64,000 nt of DNA from Trichopria drosophilae. Taxonomy: Eukaryota > Arthropoda > Insecta > Hymenoptera > Diapriidae. Under the pieces are notes generated by a model that was given only the letters and a program-made list of their open reading frames with translations, had not been told where the DNA came from and did not search any database. The position numbers and the translations under genes were made by a program. The stretch lies in assembly GCA_030407085.1 (NCBI GenBank), contig CM059586.1:102747501-102811500 (forward strand), in the 5' to 3' direction. Below are positions 26,061-37,639 of the stretch, in pieces; position 1 is the stretch's first letter, and each line of letters opens with the position of its first letter.

Positions 26061-26659
26061 ATTTACGATTTCTGTTGATACATTAATGGGTATTCTAATT
26101 CTATATTGCAAATTTATTAAATAAATGTTCCTAATTTGGTTCTATAAATTCCGTCCAGCGTTACTGTATAAGAAAATTCAAGCAATTTTTCGCGGATACT
26201 TAAGAATTACAAAAATTTTCGAGATAATTTTTATTACAGGTTATTTTGTAATCATTTAATAATTTTGAATAAATTTGATAATTGTACAAGTAAGATAAGC
26301 TAGAAAAAAGAATCATTGTGGTTAGGTTTACTTAGTTTAAAGTAAGTAAAAATTGACCAAATGGGATGTCTATTTTGTCAGACGATTTAGTTTAATTATA
26401 ACAAAAAATTTAACAAAATACTTCGCAAACATTCAATACTCTTGCCTATACGCATAAGCAGTGAAAGATTTCCCTTCATCAAGATTGTGAAAATAACAAA
26501 TACGCGCAATGCAATCGGAACATTCTTAAACGATTTTAACATTCTTAAACTGAATGACTAAAAAAAGTACCCTAGAATCATAGATTTTGAAGACTACTTT
26601 ATATAACACAATTTGGAGGTTATGTCTATTCTTGCACCTTACAATAAAACCAAATATTT

Positions 26660-27030
26660 CCTCCGAAACTGACGGTGAAAAAAAATGTTGTACAAATAAA
26701 AAATGACTGTTACTACTTACAGAAGAATTGAGTAATCGATAAGTAGTAACGTTCCGTCAGTGTGGGGCAATGTTAACATTTCTTTCAAAGTATCGAAAAA
26801 CTAAAAATGTCATATTACTTTTCAAACGTTATCGAGGTTATGTGATGTCATGTTAAAAGCAAATAGAAGTGACTTAACAATCACATATTTTTATTCAGAG
26901 ACATTTCAAATTCTACTGCTTTGTTCACGATATTATGACACATATAACTCCGAGCTTTCTTTAGATTTTTACGATTCTTGAATGACAGTCGTAAGTTTTA
27001 TGTTCAATGGTGATTAAAAATAGTGTTTAT
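26660..27030 (+). repeat. Type B repeat copy
   Basis: Core GACTGTTACTACTTACAG ... GATAAGTAGTAACGTTCCG at about 26703-26760. It is followed by a 250 bp tail (ATCGAGGTTATGTGATGTCA, ATATTATGACACATATAACT, TGATTAAAAATAGTG) nearly identical to the 24.6 kb copy. Confidence 0.7.
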
Positions 27031-27410
27031 TTTTACTATAAATTGTTAAAATATTGCACCAATCTCCACGAAATAAATTGAAATAATTATGTCAAATTCA
27101 TAAATAATTCCAATTTACACATATAACAAAATCAATACCAGAATAGTTTTTATTTTATTTTTTGTTGAATTGTAAGTAATTAATACCTGAGCAGTGGCAT
27201 TGTACGCCTGTTTTTCAACGTAATTCTTTCGTATCGATTACATTATGTAATAGCGGACACATTCCCGTCGTGCATAACAATCGTACTTCACGCATCTGAT
27301 ACACCGGGACAATAGTTGGTAATTGTTTTTGAAATACGGCCGGCAATCGAATCGTTCGTTAACTGAGTCAAAAGTTTAATTACGACAATTAATCGAGTTT
27401 CATTTATTAC

Positions 27411-27476
27411 CTGTAAAATGGCCTCGGCCAAAATGACCAATAGAATAATGCCGCATGGAACACCTCGAAAATACAT
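27411..27476 (-). CDS. Candidate signal-peptide first coding exon of a secreted or membrane protein
   Basis: On the minus strand an ATG with an ideal insect start context (GAACAAAATG) opens 22 codons: MYFRGVPC, a hydrophobic core IILLVILAEAIL, and Gln. The exon then ends in CAG|GTAATA, a good splice donor, in phase 0. This is the classic form of a signal-peptide micro-exon. The surrounding 27.2-27.6 kb is GC-richer than its flanks, as expected for single-copy constrained DNA. The following exons would lie to the left and were not identified, so the family is unknown. It could belong to a gene separate from NLF-1, or be chance. Confidence 0.35.
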
Positions 27477-28759
27477 TTTGTTCTCTGAATATAACTTATT
27501 AAATAGTTTCCTATACAAACATACTCACAACTCATGTGGATTGTTTGGGATATGTCTGTTTAAATTACATGCCTCCACTAGAATGCACCTGAAACGTATG
27601 TCACTTTTTATTTCGTAATTTTGCAAATGGCCGTCAGAATTTGAATGATATATTATTCAGTTATGTGTTATTACATCAAGATAATTTACTGTAAACATTA
27701 TATAACTGTAAATGTACGTTAAAATTGTTGGAGTAAGCAAAACATTCCTAGAGAGCATAACTGTCAAATTAGAGAGCCGAAAAAATTAAAGGATCATAAA
27801 TAGTACACTGGATGATTTTCAGACTTAAAATCATTTCTTTTGCTCATTCGAAGCCTGAGTGTACTTTGACATTGTAAGGAATCAATTCAGCTAAAAAGTT
27901 ATAAAATATAAAATGTAGGTAGAGCGTCTATGAATGAGTTTTTAGTTTTAGTTTGACGAATTAACACAAAATAAAGATTTTTTTAAATAAAAAAAGTGAC
28001 GCCCAGTGAAAAAAAATTGTCTTGTCTTGAAATTTATATATACTGAATATAAATAATAAAGAAATGTCTACAGTTCATGAATCAATCAGTAAAATAACAT
28101 GTAGATTTGTTTATTTTAAATGGCAAAAAGGAAATTCCCTTGTACGAAGACGCCTATAACATATCACCAAGAAGTGTCCACAAAAACACTTATTTTTACG
28201 TAGAAATCGATGTAAGATAACCAAATTATTGCCATTATCAAATAGCTTTAGGAGAACGTCACCAGAGAATGAGGAACCTATAACGATGTTATTAGTAATT
28301 TAAAGGAATATGTAAAAATTAAAAACAACAAATTTTCCGATAATTTCTTCCCGCTAAGATATTTGCTTACTTATTGACAACAGATTGAGTCATTTTAGAA
28401 TCATTTTCTAGCAAGGAAGTATTTAAGAATAAATACAAAAATTAGGAACTGAATCTTAGAGATACAGATATTATTTGTAGTTTCTCAACGATCAAATTTA
28501 TTCAAAATTATTCATTTGGTGCTTCAATAGTTGCAAAATAAACCCGTAATAAAAATTACCTTGAACATTTTTGTAATTCATAAATATCTTCAAACAAAAA
28601 TGGTTTGCATTTTTCTACATCCATTCACGGTCAAAATTAATGGAACCGAAATACAAAAAGTAATTTAATAAATTTATACTAAAGAATTAGAATTCCTATA
28701 AAGATAAATCACAGATATATTTTTAGCCTACAATTTTCGTTTCGTGAGATATAACTGAT

Positions 28760-29240
28760 CTAAAAATGAAGAAATACCATTACTGCTTACTCCTAACTTT
28801 AGTAACCGGTAAGTAGTAACGTTCCGTCAATGTGAGACTACATTAATTTTCCTTCAAATTTGTCTTTAATTAAAAAACTAGAAATGTTTGATTGATTTCA
28901 AATGTGTATTATAATACTTAAGTGTTGTAATGTACAAAGCAAGCGGAAGTGACTTAAAGGTGTACGTTAGGCGCTGTACAATGCCACGATAGTCGGTTTT
29001 GAACCATCAGACCGGAAGTAATAGTAGAAATCGTATTAACAAGGATATTTTTGGATAGCAAATTTTACCAGGAATGGTCTCGCACCTTTACATTTGTGTA
29101 GGAAGTTTTCTAAGCAGCATAAAAAATATTTAAAACAGCTGCTTTTTGTTTTCATGCCTACACAACATTTGTAAGTATTTGTAAACACAACTAAAATTAT
29201 TAAGTGCACATTTTTGGGAATACTTATGCACATAGACGAA
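28760..29240 (+). repeat. ~550 bp dispersed element, plus orientation
   Basis: Counterpart of 25510-26060: core ATTACTGCTTAC ... GGTAAGTAGTAACGTTCCG at 28784-28822, GTTGTAATGTACAAAGCAAG, CGGAAGTGACTTAAAGGTG, CGGTTTTGAACCATC, then 29036-29233. With the 25.5 kb copy it makes an inverted pair about 3 kb apart. Confidence 0.65.
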
Positions 29241-29339
29241 CTACAAGATCATTTGTGACCCCATAATAATTCTGTTGCATGTTTACGTATTTTTATAAAA
29301 TATTGAAGCCGTAGTTTCGGTTCTATTATCTGGAAGGTC

Positions 29340-29640
29340 TTTAGGATTTACGAGTATTAGTAAGTAGTAACGTTCCGTCGGCACGAGACCATGTATTTAA
29401 AAATTGCATTTGATTCAGAAACTGAGAAAATTGTATTACAATTTCAAGTGAATGTTGTTAAGACTAAGTGCCAATATATACAAAGCAAATGAAAGCCATT
29501 TACTAATCACATGCATTTATTTAGAAATATATCTCATTGTATTTTTTTACGAAATTTTTATGATTTTTTAATGGCGGTCGAGTAGTTCTAGGATCAATAT
29601 GATTTGGTTAAAAATAATATCTATGTATTATTGTGCGAAT
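29340..29640 (+). repeat. Type B repeat, 3' arm and tail
   Basis: TTAGTAAGTAGTAACGTTCC GTCGGCACGAGACC, then a diverged tail ending GATTTTTTAATGGCGGTCG and TTAAAAATAATATCTATG. The 5' arm is not evident. Confidence 0.55.
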
Positions 29641-30239
29641 TTCGCGTTAATTATAATTTATTTTCGCATTTATCCTGGAATGACGCCCTCAAGATCTCCA
29701 GAGGACGTCTGTATTTTAATTTGCATTGTATTGTTAATGTTCTGTAGGTATACAACTTTTTAACAAATTTTACTGGTGTATAAAACTCCGCCATTTTATT
29801 ATCGAGGTCATGGTACAGGCAGCACTTTCTAGTTTACTTTCAAATTATGTTGTTGTCTATCAAAAACAGTGTGACGGTAGATATCGTTGAAATAGTGGCG
29901 AGCGGAATTTTTAGGTTCCTTAGAAAGTGAAAAACTCATCGAATTCTCAATTGTTTAGTCGAATAATTTTATTATATGCTTTTTAAATGTTCAAGAATTC
30001 ATTATTGAAGAATTAGAACATTCCATGCAATAATTTTCTTTTTAAAAAAATCCAAAAATAACATCTGAGACACAGTAGTGGTGCCACTGTTCCCTAAATC
30101 TCGCCCCCTAAATTTGCCAATAAAATGCATAAAAATCGACATATTCAGTACCTGTTACATGTGAACTGCAAAAGGATGTCTTAATATCGATTTGTTTATC
30201 AGTGTAAAGACATACAACGTATCATTACGTAACCGTACA

Positions 30240-30760
30240 AATACCGGAAGTAATGTAATTCGTGCAGTGGATTAACGACGCGACTGTAAGGCGATTAAGC
30301 TAGTGTAGCCGCCGGGTGCAGTTAGCCAAGCACGAAAGTTAGAAGAAAAAAAAACAAAGTAACCCCCGTAAAAGAGAATCGAATTAATTCAATATTTGGA
30401 ATTGCTTTCGGAGGTGGTCGGTGCATCGACCCAGGGTTTTGCAGGCGGCAGTCACTGCGGGGATGCGCAAACGCGAACGGCGATGTCGACGTCGACGCAA
30501 ATAGATGCAATTATTTGCTGTAAAATGATCTCAATTAAGGACACCCCTAGCCCAACTTATCTGTCTATCCAATGCGGTTGATATAGATTATATAGACCGC
30601 ACCAACCCCTATAGACCCGGTACTCTCCGCCGTTGCTAATGTCGACCCCGGCTCTTGTAAACGTCTCAACCTTGCTCCGCGTCGTCCATTATTATTTCAG
30701 AAAAACGACGCTAATTTGGTACTCGGCATTCCGTTGTAGCGCTTCTAAAGTAATTGGTAG
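30240..30760. other. GC-richer island, candidate regulatory or exon remnant
   Basis: Includes GCCGCCGGGTGCAGTTAG, GTCGACGTCGACG and a CCGGTACTCTCCGCCG stretch; TTATTATTTCAG|AAAAACG at about 30690-30703 would be a fair plus-strand acceptor. Frames of about 60 codons exist on both strands, none recognised. Flanks 29.64-30.24 and 30.76-31.17 kb are featureless. Confidence 0.3.
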
Positions 30761-31173
30761 CTTCAATCCGGATAAAAATGGTCACGTATGACTTGACATT
30801 GATTTGTATCCCTTGAAAATCATAATTTAATACTCAAATATAACTCCAAAAGAACTTATTTGATGAAGTAAAGTCATCTAAAATTATAAAATCCAACAAA
30901 CAAAAAAATTGCATTGTAAAAGTTGACATAAAAAATAATTCCAATATGATATAAGGGACATATCTATTTGATAAAACAAAACTGTTAAGTTTTTTCGAGG
31001 ACCGTTACGTGGCATTTCAATCCGAAAATAAAGTCGCACAACATTTAAGTTACAGCACTTGCTGCAAATAAAACACCGACTGTTAGTACTGAGACCACTT
31101 AATTTTAATATTGTCATAGTCTACACCTACTGAAACAGAACATTAACTATTATCATTTCTGCAGTATACGAAT

Positions 31174-31330
31174 TAAGTAGTAACAGTCAGAACGTATTGA
31201 AGTAGAACAGTAATTTTTACTACTTAGATCAGTGTTTTTCATAATATAAGTAGTAACGAGCAAAACTTATTGAAAAGAAAATACGAAATGTTACTACTTA
31301 GATTATTGATTTTCTTCATATGAGTAGTAA
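31174..31330. repeat. Short outlying cluster of the same hairpin units
   Basis: It contains one 3' arm (31174-31184) and two complete hairpins: TTACTACTTA/TAAGTAGTAA at 31217-31256, and 31291-31300 with 31319-31330. Linkers are of the same type as in the main array. It is separated from that array by the 31640-32210 GC-rich island. Confidence 0.75.
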
Positions 31331-31639
31331 CAGTCGGCACTTATTAAAAATAATTGTTTTTTTTACACATTTTCGGCTTTATCTTGTTTTTTCAAGCACA
31401 TTTAAAATTGTAAAATGTAATTTTTTATTGTCTAAGTCTTTTACCACTGGATACAACAAATTATTTCTAAATATCATCGAGACTTTAAAAAAATTGATAC
31501 AAATAAGTTTCTGACGACATATTAAATAACTTTTAAATATTTGATTACAAATCCAGGCGTCACCTACAATTTGTTACTTTTGAATGTACAAAGAACGCAA
31601 AATATCATTTATTCCAACTTAAATCCTGGAATATGTTAA

Positions 31640-31876
31640 ATGTGTGGAGCAAAGAAAGGTCCATGTAACATATTTTACCGCCGTCGGAGGGACTCCTTCG
31701 CCATTTTTTGCGGCCTAACCCATTTCACGTTTCGTTTCATTCAATTTGTCTCGGGCGATAGCCGATTTTGTCGCCGCCATAATTTCGTCGTCCGCTTAAT
31801 GAAAATGCAATTAGCGGGCGGCATTGCGCAACGTAATGATATTTTACGAATTCAATCGGGAACTCGAAAAGACTGA
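31640..31876 (+). CDS. Unrecognised 78-codon ORF in a GC-rich island
   Basis: An ATG frame with a stop occupies the first part of the 31640-32210 GC-rich island between hairpin arrays. It is Arg- and Phe-rich, with no domain I recognise. Another open frame follows at 31964-32167. Both could be by-products of an island that is constrained for another reason, such as an enhancer. Confidence 0.12.
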   Translation: MCGAKKGPCNIFYRRRRDSFAIFCGLTHFTFRFIQFVSGDSRFCRRHNFVVRLMKMQLAGGIAQRNDILRIQSGTRKD

Positions 31877-32260
31877 CTTTCCGTCGCGAGCGCGAACTAT
31901 GACATAATCAAAATCCCACTTGCGTAACAGTGACATAATATTTTAGCTGTGACGTAATTATAATTGACGAAGTATGCTGAACTTATCGTTTGCGGGGGTA
32001 TATTTGCGTCTGTCGTTTACGCGACAAAGGACCCATTGCCGTCTTGTTCGGGGAGAGATAATAGAGACACGGCGCTCGCGTTGAATCCTCCTCAGCATTC
32101 ATTATGCTGGCGTAACGCTACCCTATATCTGTTGGAGCCGAATCAGCTCCAAGCTTCGTCTATGTAACCGGTTGTCGAAAGCACCCTGACGAGGGTATGT
32201 TTCGTTTCTAGTATCGCGATGCGATGATTAGGGCTGTTCCGAATGTTTCATCGCAGTAAA
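31877..32260. other. Right half of the GC-richer island between hairpin clusters
   Basis: Contains GACGTAATTATAATTGACG, a 67-codon plus-strand frame (31964-32167) and a perfect 7 bp hairpin TTGGAGC CGAATCA GCTCCAA at 32132-32152. It separates the outlying hairpin cluster from the main array. No assigned function. Confidence 0.3.
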
Positions 32261-32592
32261 GTCGATTGCTGATATGCGAAAAAAACCCGTTATAAATGTA
32301 TGGGAATTTTACCATCTTTCAAAAAATACCTAAATAGTACTACAATTTTCCAATGATACTGAGGAATTTGGTTCCTAAAGTGAATGATAAAATTAAATAT
32401 TCAATTTGTAGAAATTACTACGAGAATTTATTATAATTTAAACAAAATAACACCCACTCATATAGGAGATTTTCGCTTTGAAAATTCCAAATAAATTCGG
32501 AAAGAGTATCATCACTATAAATTCGATTGTTTTATCGCATGGGGAAGATTAAAAATGATTATTGAAATCGCCAAATATTGATAGTAAAATAT

Positions 32593-33770
32593 GACTGTTC
32601 CTTCTTAGACTCACACTAACTATTACTTACATAATATAAGTAGTAACAGTCAACACATACGGAAAATCCAACACGAACTGATACTACTTTGATTAATGCC
32701 TTTAAATCTAAGTTCTAGCAGTCAGCGCTTACTGAAAATAAAATACGTACTATTATTATTTAGATCACTGCAAGTATTTCAGTGTAATTCCAATAATAAA
32801 AATATTTCAATACAAGTATCAACAGCAAACACCTATTAGACGTAAAAAATGTACTGTTACTACTTATATTGTTGCATTACACAATATAAGTAGTAACAGT
32901 CAGCACATACTGAAATATAACACTAATTGTTCCTACTTAGATAACTGCTTTTCCTGATATAAGTACTAACAAGCAGTATTTAATAAAAATAAAACACAGA
33001 ATGTTAATACTTAGAGTACTGCATTTTATTGTTAGGAGTAACAGGCGACGCCTATTGAAAATAAATGAAGTACTATTGTAACTTAGATCACTGCATTTTT
33101 ATATAAGTAGTAACAGTCAATAGCTACTGGAAATATATAACGTACAGTTACTACTTAGATTACTATATTTTAATATAGTAACAATCATGGACTGTTACTA
33201 CTTAGAGTACAGCTTTTCCACATATAAGTAGTTGCAATCAACACCGACTGGAAATAGAAAACAGACTATTACTACGTATATTACAACTTCTCATAATCTA
33301 AGTAGTAAAGAAAAGCACTTACTGCAAATAAAACACGGACCGTTAGTACTTTTATCACTGCCATCCAATCTGAGTAGTAACAGTCATCGTTTACTGAAAA
33401 GAAAAGACATACGAATACTGCTTATATCACTGCATTTAATATAAGCAGTAAACGTCAGTGGAAGTACAGAACCGAACAGTAACTGCCTTTCACTGTAGTA
33501 ACAGTCAACATCAACTCAAATAAAAACACTAACTGTTACTACTTAGATTACTGCTTTTCACAATATAAGTAGTAACAGTCGGGATATACTGAAAAAAAAA
33601 GCACTAATTGTGACTACTTAAATTACTGCTTTACATAATATAAGTAGTAACGGCCAGTACTTACTAAAAATAAAACACGGAAGATTCTACTTATATTAGT
33701 GATCTTGCTCATATAAGTAGTTGCAGTCAACGCTTACTAAAACTAAAAGGACTGATACTACTTACGATAT
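32593..33770. repeat. Tandem array of about 17 hairpin units, 72-77 bp period
   Basis: Each unit is an inverted repeat, consensus GACTGTTACTACTTA, a 20-24 nt loop (GAT-TACTGC-TTTT type), then TAAGTAGTAACAGTC. A linker of about 25-28 bp (AGCACTTACTGAAAATAAAA) precedes the next unit. Units start near 32593, 32679, 32748, 32851, 32926, 33003, 33071, 33142, 33190, 33264, 33339, 33411, 33475, 33531, 33605, 33682 and 33750. The best unit has an 18 bp perfect stem (32853-32870 with 32883-32900) and a 12-nt loop. Units at 33190 and 33475 are shortened. There is no ORF. The layout is that of a hairpin-RNA locus or a palindromic satellite. Confidence 0.85.
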
Positions 33771-34082
33771 AATTTCTGAATTCTCTGCATGAAAAAATTA
33801 TCCAATTTTTATATAAAATACAATTTTTCCTCCCATAAATATATTTAATAGCATTAATGATTACTTAAAACAGATTAATGAAACTTAAGTAAGGAGGAAA
33901 AATGAACGTTATGTCAAAAGTATTCTCAACTTTTCCGTATTTCTTATTTTTCCTCGTTTCATTAAACAGATTTTCAAGAATAATTAAAATTAATTTGAAT
34001 ATTTAAACCCTCTTGTCTAATTGCCTTTTTATTATTGCATCTCTATCCGAATTCATGACATCTCGATGAATATTGCAGTTTT

Positions 34083-34150
34083 CTAAGTAGTACCAGTGCG
34101 GATTATGTTTTATTTCACAGTAGGTACTGACTGTTACTATGTCAATTACT
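34083..34150. repeat. Single degenerate hairpin unit
   Basis: It starts with CTAAGTAGTACCAGT and, after a linker containing GTTTTATTTCACAG, ends in ACTGACTGTTACTATGT. This is one 3' arm, linker and 5' arm of the array type, lying 300 bp beyond the main array. Confidence 0.6.
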
Positions 34151-35899
34151 AAAAAGTGAATTTTTATACGAGTAATCCATGACTTTAACAAAGACTTTTA
34201 CATGGCCCTTTGTTAAAACAACAAGTGACGTTACAATTGTGAAATTGTTGTTCTATGTAGTAGGCGTTGAAGTCGATATTTGAACCAAACTATGCGCGAC
34301 TTTATTAATGGACTTGGGCGCCACCTAGTATCTCAAAAGAGTAATTCAGTAACCACTTTTCATCTTATTCTTTAGCGTAATTTGATCGAAACTTAAAAAA
34401 GTTGACAACGCTGTTCTATACAAGTTTCCACATATATTATAGTGAACATTGCACGTTGCATCATGTAAAAAAAGAAAATATAAACAATAGCCAAAAAGAT
34501 ATTTAATACTAAAGATTTAAACTACAATTTCAATGTCGTCTGTGTAAGCAAAGTTTAAAGTAGGAGTACGTATACAAAATATTCACAATAAATACATTAG
34601 AAAGAGTAAGTGAAAACAGGTCAAACTGATGAGGCAATTCAAATTACTGGAGTGATTTTTGTAATGTCCCTTGTTTATACCAAATTCTTTTCTTTAGTCT
34701 TCGCTTTTTTATCTCTTACTTTTTTTGACCTATCGGTTTTTTGGATGTTATTTTTCGACCTGCACCCTACAAATTTAGCATAGGATGATCATGACAAACA
34801 ATCATACTTCTCTTTATAACATGAAAAAGTTAATAATGCTGTTATTAGTTACATTTCCACATGTAAATACACAGATTATAAAAATTTAAATTGTGTGAAA
34901 CTACTGTCATTATTTCTGACTTCTGGGACAACAATCCTGAAAGATAACGTGAACGTAGTAATTTTTCAAATCATTTTTGTGAACTTCAAACTAAATATAA
35001 ACATTTTTTGTAGTGCGTAAAATTAGACCTTTAAATTACAGGATAAAGTATGAATTGTACTCGAGTATTAAAAAAACGTTTCTAACAGAAAACTTCATTT
35101 CGCTACGTATCCGAAGATCAAAGTAGGCCCATTATAAATTTAGTAAAAATAGCCCTTTATTGTCGAAAATTCGATTAATCAGATACTTTCTTAAAATCTA
35201 TAAAAATCCTGTTCTACTCTTTAGATGTCTTATAAAAAAATAGTCGAGTTGTCTGTTCAGAAAACTGCTTATAAATATTAAAACAAATATATTTTTATAT
35301 GTAATAAAATTCGTTAAAATATTCGAGATAATATTGCAGATGTAACCAAAGGATAAACTCTGTTACTACAACCACAATCCTAAGGGGAAAATGGGTAAAA
35401 AAAAAACAAGTACTTATTTTTTGTTATTGTAAACATGCAGAAATTTTCTATTGTAATCTGTAATACATTTTGGACAACATGTTTCTGCTGCATTTTTAAT
35501 AACACTAATACAAACATTAAAAAATACTTTTTACCAGAAAATTTTACCATAATCTCTTCAAATTACCATGAAAATTTCCGATTTTCTTGCCACGTTCGAT
35601 TTACAAGATTTTAATTATATCTGAATTTGGTTTACAAGTGGAAAATAACAATATACAAATTTAGTTTAGGGAATTGTACTAGTATGAAATATCATCCTTT
35701 CTCTTTGCAACAAGCATCGGAGAAAGTGTTTACTCGCTCAACTTACGAAACGCCTAAGGCTGTTATATTATATTTATAGTCATGACGAATTTATTCGTAG
35801 ATTTCGGCGCTATTAAGAGCTTTTAGACAAAGATACAATTTGTGAAAATTATGCAAAAGTAATTTTAAAAAATCAAATCATGGTTTGAAGTATTTTTCT

Positions 35900-35931
35900 A
35901 TTATACACGCAAAAAAAAATGCGTGTATAAT
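35900..35931. repeat. Perfect 12 bp hairpin with A8 loop
   Basis: ATTATACACGCA, eight A, then TGCGTGTATAAT. It is followed by a short AGAAAAAGAGAAAGAG tract and TTTATTTCCAGTTTG, which recurs after the GA-rich tract at 38.4 kb. It is probably the edge of a repeat. Confidence 0.7.
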
Positions 35932-37639
35932 ACAGATATAATACAGAAAAAGAGAAAGAGATCGATAATTTATTTCCAGTTTGTTTTAATGTTACCAATT
36001 TCTATAATAATACCTAAGAAGAGCAGAACAATATTTTTCGAGATATCAGTAGAATACGTAAAATTTGTTTGATATCCTCAACAAAAAAGTTTGATCCAAT
36101 CGATCATCAGTTGGGACCCATCAAATGTTCAACCACTTCGTTCTCAATCAGTTAATAAATTGTGTTTTTAAATCACATTTTCCGAACAATTGCGATAGAT
36201 GCACTACCAGTCGTCGCTATTTGCATCGTAATAACAAATTACTTGCATCGTTATTTATCGCAATAAATATTTATTATCTGCGTAAGTTCGACGCGGAAAA
36301 TATATTTATGTAAATTATCCGCGAAAGGGAGATGAGAGTGGATAAAGTCTATCTAACATTCGCGACGTATTGTGATAGAGTTACAGCATCCGTTTACCCC
36401 AGAGGAGGGTGATTTGCTATGTATGCAACCGATAGCATTCTACTCATAGCCAAGTGTCAATATTATGAATTCCTATTATAACACTTTTATCCCTCTAAAA
36501 TTGTTCGTCGTTTTAAGGCGTTTTTCTCAATATTTGCAATTGTAATTTTGTGATTTATTAGATGCTATCAATGTCATTAATGACAGTTAAAAAGAGAAAT
36601 GAATAATTTAAAAAAAAAATGTTGTTTACTACTCGATTTCTTATAAACATTAGTAATCGTTTTCAAATGATGGATGTTGGTGAATGATAATATTTATGTG
36701 TTATAAAAGAATTCGGCATCCAGTGTGGTTTACTATTTATGAACAATTTGATCAAAAACTTAGAATTCTTTGGAGTGCACTTCAATGGCATTCAGTTATA
36801 ATAAGTACATGAATTTTAACGAGGATGTTGATGACAAAAAATTGAAATTTTTTGTTTACAATATTTATTGTCATTCAACAAAAGCATTCATCATCCGACA
36901 TCATCAACATCCTCCGACATCACCCTTGTTAAAATACGTGTTCTTTTTATTAGCTGAAAGTGACTAAACTTCACTTTATTAAATACAATTCTAAATTATA
37001 TTAGTAGTAAAATATTTCCGATATAATGCACAAACCATATTCAGTAATAATTACAACAATATTTTGTATTCCTCTGTATATCGTTGTCTGAAATACTTTT
37101 GTGTAATTTACAACAAACATTTACTGGCCGACGTGTAATTATCTACACTTCACTTGTTCGGTATTAATTCCTATAAAGTTCCCGTTAAGCACAAATGTCA
37201 AGAATCTTACACTTTAGAACACCAACCTCCACTAAGAAACGGAAGCTTGTTTGCTATTTAGAATGATTGTGGTTATATTTGAAATTCCGCAGTCTAGGAG
37301 GCGATTGTTAGTAACTCTGGTAGTAAAGTGAACATTTTAGAGGTTATTGATTTACGAGACGATACCGCAGCATGTCGTCAACAGTATACATCTATAAGGC
37401 TTTATGACCGAATCGAGAGTCGTCATTCGCAAATACATAAACTGCACTGTTACAAATAGTTTACAGTGTTGGAATGAAATCACATTCCACACGTACAGAA
37501 ATTTCCAATCTGGTTGCTCAAGATTTAATTCTTCCCTTATCCGATGGACTATTGTGTCATTTTTTTAAATTAAAAAATGTAAAGTACTTAGTATAATCGT
37601 AAAATGCTTATTATAACGCTATCCGAGTTAGTAAAAAGA

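Noticed and set aside
31217..31330. Animal microRNA hairpins
   Set aside because: Stems of 10-15 bp with ~20 nt loops are too short for a typical pre-miRNA, and arm sequence matches no miRNA seed family I know.
32593..33770. CRISPR array, because of regular ~75 bp spacing
   Set aside because: The repeated part covers almost the whole unit, loops and linkers are themselves repetitive, and the context is an animal genome with no cas genes.
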